In this document: positions 46,889 through 52,700 of the stretch, piece after piece | Numbering within the stretch: position 1 is the first letter of the stretch | Layout: every line of letters starts with the position of its first letter | From: Gemmatimonadales bacterium | GTDB lineage: Bacteria; Gemmatimonadota; Gemmatimonadetes; Gemmatimonadales; JACORV01 | DNA length: 52,700 nt | Assembly: GCA_035502185.1 (NCBI GenBank) | Contig: DATJUT010000048.1 | Coordinates: 1 to 52,700, forward strand | Direction of reading: 5' to 3' | The notes under the pieces: model-generated | What the model saw: only the letters and a program-made list of their open reading frames with translations | Databases searched by the model: none | What the model was told of the DNA's origin: nothing | Translations under genes and position numbers: made by a program

Positions 46889-47680
46889 TCACCGCGACGG
46901 CCGCACGGCGTCCAGGTCGTCGCGGACTCGTTGCGGCTCCTTTTCGAGCGGCAGGTTCGCCGCGTCGTGCACGCCGTCGAGCGCACCAGGCGGATCGGCG
47001 TCGAGCGGCGCGAACAGCGCGTCGAAGTCGCTCGGCGCGTCGCCGCGAGCCGAGATCAACTCGAACGTCTTGCGAAGCGCCTTATCCGAGCCGAGGGCGT
47101 GAACCAGGACCTCGGCGATCTGGCGTCGGGCCACGGCGCCGTCGCTGGGATCGCCCGCGTGGCGCGTGTCGCCCTGCAGAAGCACGAGCTGGTGCTCGTC
47201 CGGGCCGTTGTAGTCGAACCAGCCGGGGCGCACGACCGTGTAGGGCAGGCCGCTTGCGCGCACCAGCCTCTCGGAACGCCGCTTCCAGTCGTGGCCCCCG
47301 GTCGAGCGGTTGTAGGCGCTGGCGCGGTTGGTGACGCCGATGGAGGTCATCAGCGAGATACGCGCCTTGCGCGAACCGAGCGCGTTCAGGACGTTGCGGA
47401 CACCGCCATAGTCCACGCCTTCGGCTCCCGCTTTGCCGGCGCCCTCCGAGCCGTGCGTGAACACGACGGCATCCACGCCGGACACGGCGGCGGGCAGCGT
47501 CTCCGGGCGGGTGAGGTCGCCAACGACCACCTCCGCGTCGGGCGGAAGCGACCGCGCCTTGCGCTGATTGCGCACCAGGGCGCGCACGACATGGCCCCGT
47601 CGTATGGCCTCTTCGACGACGAGGCGCCCGATGCTGCCGGTCGCACCGACGACGAGCACCATCATACGGGACTTGGTCAT
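46889..47680 (-). CDS. NAD(P)-binding NmrA-like oxidoreductase
   Basis: This 263-residue atypical SDR has the glycine-rich loop VLVVGATGSIGRLVVEEAIRRGH near the N-terminus, VVVGDLTRPETL, VDAVVFTHGSEG and SGLPYTVVRPGWFDYN, as in NmrA/HSCARG-like NAD(P)-binding proteins. The usual catalytic Tyr-x3-Lys is not evident, so it may sense the redox state instead of catalysing. AGGAGAG precedes two adjacent ATGs; the second (47680) gives better spacing. It is the last gene of the operon divergent from the LysR gene. Confidence 0.82.
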   Translation of the reverse strand: MTKSRMMVLVVGATGSIGRLVVEEAIRRGHVVRALVRNQRKARSLPPDAEVVVGDLTRPETLPAAVSGVDAVVFTHGSEGAGKAGAEGVDYGGVRNVLNALGSRKARISLMTSIGVTNRASAYNRSTGGHDWKRRSERLVRASGLPYTVVRPGWFDYNGPDEHQLVLLQGDTRHAGDPSDGAVARRQIAEVLVHALGSDKALRKTFELISARGDAPSDFDALFAPLDADPPGALDGVHDAANLPLEKEPQRVRDDLDAVRPSR

Positions 47681-47736
47681 CATCTCTCCTCGCTCTTCTC
47701 GGTTGCCGCACGGGCCACTCGCATGCCTCCTCCGGC

Positions 47737-48771
47737 TCAGAACGCGATCATCACCTTGATCGCCTTGCGATCGTTCATCGCCCGATACCCGTCCGGCACG
47801 CCCTCCAGGCTCGTCACCCGGTCGAACACGCGCCCCGGCTGGATGCGGCCCTCGAGCACGTCGGGCAGCAGCTCGGCGATGTAGGCGCGCACCGGCGCCG
47901 GCCCACCACTCACGGTCACGTTGTCGTAGAAGCTCTCCTGCGCCCACGGCGTCGCCCCGTAGTGCGGCACGCCGACGCGGCCGACCGCCCCGCCGGGGCG
48001 CGCGATGCGCATGGCCGTCAGCATCGCGGGCTCCGAGCCCACGCACTCGAGGACACTGTGGGCGCCCAGGCCCCGGGTCAGCTCGCGCACGCGCTCGATG
48101 GCCGCATCGCCGCGCTCGCTCACGATCTCCGTCGCGCCGAACTCGCGGGCCAGCGCGATGCGGTCGGCATGCCGCCCCAGCAGGATGACCGACTCGGCAC
48201 CCAGGCGGCGGGCGGCGATGACGCCGCAGAGTCCGACCGCACCGTCGCCGATCACCGCCGCCGTCTTGCCGGGGCCCGCGCGCGCGGCTCGCGCCGCGTG
48301 GTGGCCGGTGCCCATCACGTCCGAGAGCGTGAGCAGCGACGGCATCAGACCGTCGTCCGGCCCCACCGGGAGTTTGACCAGGGTGCCGTCGGCATGCGGC
48401 GCGCGAACCGCCTCACCCTGGCCGCCGTCCTGCTCAATGCCGCCCCACCAGCCGCCGTGCAGACACGACGTCTGCAGCCCCTCCCGGCAGAACTCGCAGG
48501 TTCCGTCCGAGATGGCGAACGGCGCCACGACCACGTCGCCGCGCTTCACCGTGCGCACCTCGGCGCCGACGTCCTCCACGATGCCGACGAACTCGTGGCC
48601 CATGCGCACGCCCGTGGCGCTCGGCTCCATCTCCTTGTACGGCCAGAGGTCGCTGCCACAGATGCACGCCCGCGTCACGCGGACGAGGGCGTCGGTCGGC
48701 ACCTTGATGCGGGCGTCGGGGACGTGCTCGACGCGGACGTCACCCGCACCGTACATGATGGTTGCGCGCAT
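47737..48771 (-). CDS. Zinc-dependent alcohol dehydrogenase family protein
   Basis: This 344-residue medium-chain dehydrogenase has catalytic zinc ligands in ACICGSDLWPY (Cys) and GHEFVGIVEDVG (His-Glu). The partial structural zinc site is CEFCREGLQTSC, with three of the usual four cysteines plus one upstream position that is not Cys. The NAD(P) loop is AAVIGDGAVGLCGVIAA. It oxidises or reduces an alcohol/aldehyde pair. It lies in the LysR-controlled operon, 28 nt downstream of the cupin gene. Confidence 0.9.
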   Translation of the reverse strand: MRATIMYGAGDVRVEHVPDARIKVPTDALVRVTRACICGSDLWPYKEMEPSATGVRMGHEFVGIVEDVGAEVRTVKRGDVVVAPFAISDGTCEFCREGLQTSCLHGGWWGGIEQDGGQGEAVRAPHADGTLVKLPVGPDDGLMPSLLTLSDVMGTGHHAARAARAGPGKTAAVIGDGAVGLCGVIAARRLGAESVILLGRHADRIALAREFGATEIVSERGDAAIERVRELTRGLGAHSVLECVGSEPAMLTAMRIARPGGAVGRVGVPHYGATPWAQESFYDNVTVSGGPAPVRAYIAELLPDVLEGRIQPGRVFDRVTSLEGVPDGYRAMNDRKAIKVMIAF

Positions 48772-48799
48772 TCTGACCGCCCTGCTCGTTTGAACCTGG

Positions 48800-49212
48800 T
48801 TAGCGCCGGGCCTGCAGCCCGCGCTGGTATTCGTCGTCGCGCACCTTCTCCATCCACTCGACGGCCTTCCCGTCGAGGGCCTCCTGGATGGCGATGTGCG
48901 TCATCGCCGTCGTTGGCGAAGCCCCGTGCCAGTGCTTCTCGCCCGGCTCGAACCAGACCACGTCTCCCGGGCGGATCTCCTCGATCGGCCCGCCCGCGCG
49001 CTGGACCCAGCCGCAGCCGAAGGTGACGATGAGGACCTGGCCCAGCGGGTGCGTGTGCCACGCGGTACGCGCGCCGGGCTCGAACGTCACAGAGTTGCCG
49101 GCGCCGCGGGCCGGAGCGTGCGCCTGGAACAACGGGTCGATCCGCACGGTGCCGGTGAACCAGTCCACCGGTCCCCTCGCGGAAGGCTGCGAGCCACTGC
49201 GTGTGATTTCCA

Positions 49213-49213
<1 letters not shown>
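48800..49213 (-). CDS. Cupin-domain protein
   Basis: This 137-residue single cupin has motif 1 in [26 protein letters not shown] (His-x-His) and motif 2 in [16 protein letters not shown], so a metal site with three His and a Glu-like position is present. Related small cupins of the carboxymuconolactone/quercetinase-like type occur in aldo-keto reductase operons. Its ATG overlaps the stop of the aldo-keto reductase gene. The substrate is unknown. Confidence 0.88.
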
Positions 49214-51188
<1,975 letters not shown>

Positions 51189-51324
51189 CTGAAGCGGGGG
51201 AAGGTGGGCTGCGCCAGGTGATTGGGCGGCGGTGCCATCGCAATGCCGTGCGACCGTTGCTTCATGCCGGGCATCTTACGGGCGGGAGTTCGGTGCGTCT
51301 CCCTGCACGGAAGGGCGCAGGAGC

Positions 51325-52551
51325 GTGAAGCGCATCATCGCCGTTCTTGGAGTGGTGGTCGCGGCCGCCGGCGTGGTCGCGGTGCTGGCGTCGCGCGGCC
51401 GCACCGCACGCGCGCCGTCGTACCGCACCGTGCCGGTGGAGAGGGGCGACATTGCCGTCACGGTCAACTCGACAGGCACGCTGACCGCGGTGACGACGGT
51501 GAATGTCGGCGCGCAGGTCTCTGGCCAGATCATCGGGCTGTACGCCGACTTCAACAGCCGCGTGAAGAAGGGGGAATTGATCGCGCGCCTCGATCCGGGG
51601 CCGTCGGAGCTGGAGGTGCGCACCGCCGAGGCTGCGGTGCAGCGCGATGCGGCGGACTCGCTGCTGAAGGCCTTCACGCTGACGCAGGCGATCTCCCTCC
51701 ACGACGCGCGGATGATGACCGACAACGATTTCGTGGCGGCGCGGACGGCCTTCGAGGCGTCGAGCGCGGGCCTGAAGGCGGCGCGCATAGGCCTGGCGCG
51801 GGCTCAACAGGACCTGGCCTACACGTACGTCTACGCGCCGATCGACGGGGTGGAGGTGGAGCGCGACGTGCAGGCGGGCCAGACGGTGGCCGCCGGCTTC
51901 GCTGCGCCTCAGCTCTTCGTGATCGCGAGCGACCTCAGGTGGATGCAGATCCTCGCGTCGGTGGACGAGGCCGACATCGGTACGATCCGCGCCGGCCAGA
52001 AGGTGCAGTTCGCGGTGACGGCGTACCCGAGCCGGACGTTCACGGGCACGGTCCAGCAGGTGCGCATCCAGAATGCGGTCAGCCAGAACGTGGTGGATTA
52101 CACCGTCGTGGTCGCGGTGAGCAATCCCGACGGGGTGCTGGTGCCGGGGATGACGGCGACGGTGAACTTCGAGGTGGCCAGGGTTGCCGACGTGCTGAAG
52201 GTGGCGAACGCGGCGCTGCAGTTCGAGGCGCCCGCGTCGCTCGTGGCGCAGTACCGCCTGGCGCACCCGGGGTGGCCCGTGCCCGCGGCCGTCGCCGGCG
52301 GCAGCGGGGCGCGGCTCTGGCACCTCGACACCGCCGGCCAGCCCGCGGTGCTGGCGGTGCGCACCGGCCTCACCGACGGTCAGAGTACTGCGATCGAGGG
52401 CGCCGGGCTCAGCGCCGGGCTGCGTGCCATCGCGGGGGTGGAGTCGAGCAGCGCGACGGCGACCGGCGTCGCGAGCCCGTTCCAATCTCAGCAACAGCAG
52501 ATGGGGCCGCCTCCGGGGCCGCCCCCCCCACCGCCCCCGGGAGGCCGGTGA
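51325..52551 (+). CDS. MacA/HlyD-type efflux membrane-fusion protein
   Basis: The 408-residue periplasmic adaptor has an N-terminal membrane anchor (IIAVLGVVVAAAGVVAVLA). A barrel-sandwich/lipoyl half (VPVERGDIAVTVNSTGTLTAVTTVNVGAQVSGQIIGL) follows, then a helical hairpin (about 100-165), the second lipoyl half (AYTYVYAPIDGVEVERDVQAGQTV) and a beta-barrel with VPGMTATVNFEV. The C-terminus is a proline-rich tail of seven consecutive Pro. GTG 51325 is chosen for the basic start before the anchor. The partner MacB-type ABC gene expected next is not seen in the last 149 nt. Confidence 0.9.
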   Translation: MKRIIAVLGVVVAAAGVVAVLASRGRTARAPSYRTVPVERGDIAVTVNSTGTLTAVTTVNVGAQVSGQIIGLYADFNSRVKKGELIARLDPGPSELEVRTAEAAVQRDAADSLLKAFTLTQAISLHDARMMTDNDFVAARTAFEASSAGLKAARIGLARAQQDLAYTYVYAPIDGVEVERDVQAGQTVAAGFAAPQLFVIASDLRWMQILASVDEADIGTIRAGQKVQFAVTAYPSRTFTGTVQQVRIQNAVSQNVVDYTVVVAVSNPDGVLVPGMTATVNFEVARVADVLKVANAALQFEAPASLVAQYRLAHPGWPVPAAVAGGSGARLWHLDTAGQPAVLAVRTGLTDGQSTAIEGAGLSAGLRAIAGVESSSATATGVASPFQSQQQQMGPPPGPPPPPPPGGR

Positions 52552-52700
52552 GAGCGCTGGAGCCCCTCGCTCGGCCCGAGTCGTCGATCTCTTGGTAGGC
52601 GAGCCTTGACGCCCGTCGCCTTCAAGCTCGCGAACACCTCGAGCCCCTGCGGAAGGTCCTTTCGCGCAGGCCGGGACCAGGCCTAGAGCAGCAGGCCGAG
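52552..52700. other. Terminal 149 nt without a supported gene
   Basis: I see no gene, RNA or terminator that I can support. A minus-strand stop (CTA at about 52683-52685) preceded by an LGLLL reading could be the last codons of a gene beyond the window, but six codons are not evidence. Confidence 0.4.

Noticed and set aside
52683-52700. Possible end of a minus-strand gene (LGLLL then TAG)
   Set aside because: Six codons are too few to distinguish from chance.

Overview
The window is GC-rich chromosomal DNA, with third codon positions almost always G or C. It comes from a Gram-negative-type bacterium: it carries an MlaE/F/D lipid-transport operon, lipoproteins, a Tat substrate and an RND/ABC-type membrane-fusion protein. 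Short leaderless-looking genes, the ECF sigma/anti-sigma/DUF4097 cassette, tRNAs without encoded CCA and many NtrC-family regulators fit an uncultured soil lineage such as Gemmatimonadota. That assignment is inference from gene content, since no rRNA is present. There are no insertion sequences, CRISPR arrays or prophages. Most of the window is ordinary chromosome with a few accessory patches.

Layout. 1-4657: end of a PiT phosphate permease, pterin dehydratase, a histidine-kinase-like protein without an ATPase domain, aldehyde dehydrogenase, GlmS and a zinc-ribbon protein. 5082-9837: a signalling and exopolysaccharide cluster with a degenerate receiver-GGDEF protein, a sigma54 response regulator, a soluble histidine kinase and a sugar transferase; between the last two lies an AT-rich regulatory region with repeated TAGCGG boxes. 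10007-15550 (minus): NtrC-type regulator with an altered GAFTGA loop, ECF sigma factor, zinc-finger anti-sigma, two secreted DUF4097 repeat proteins, and an aminotransferase whose ribosome-binding site is buried in a perfect hairpin. 15697-21890 (minus): HAD phosphatase, then an SNF2-type helicase and a 1038-residue Eco57I-like methylase forming a defence-like pair. 21980-28108: MFS transporter, YjbQ, enoyl-ACP reductase-like SDR, RsbRD-like protein, alpha/beta hydrolase, a tiny membrane protein, a Nudix CoA pyrophosphatase and a 3-hydroxyacyl-CoA dehydrogenase. 28119-31334 (minus): nucleoside hydrolase, thioredoxin-fold protein and a secreted zinc phospholipase/P1-nuclease-like protein.

31552-35792: a receiver protein with a C-terminal membrane anchor, a lipoprotein with an MgtC/DUF4010 membrane protein, and a fluoride riboswitch-crcB-DUF190 operon. 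35942-41746 (plus): a tightly packed seven-gene operon (NAD synthetase, thioesterase, patatin, DUF2203, RidA-type lipoprotein, DUF4149 membrane protein, Tat-exported class-V aminotransferase-fold enzyme). 41784-45911: a short MutY, then mlaE-mlaF-mlaD and ribonuclease Z. 45951-46838: tRNA-Ala(CGC) and tRNA-Gln(CTG), an EVE-domain gene, and a decayed copy of the tRNA-Gln 3' half. 46889-51188: a LysR regulator divergent from a four-gene oxidoreductase operon. 51325-52551: a MacA/HlyD-type efflux adaptor.

The strongest candidates for something new are the exported PLP enzyme encoded with a RidA lipoprotein, the helicase-methylase pair without a visible nuclease, the box array upstream of the exopolysaccharide transferase, the RBS-sequestering hairpin, and several signalling proteins with missing catalytic parts.
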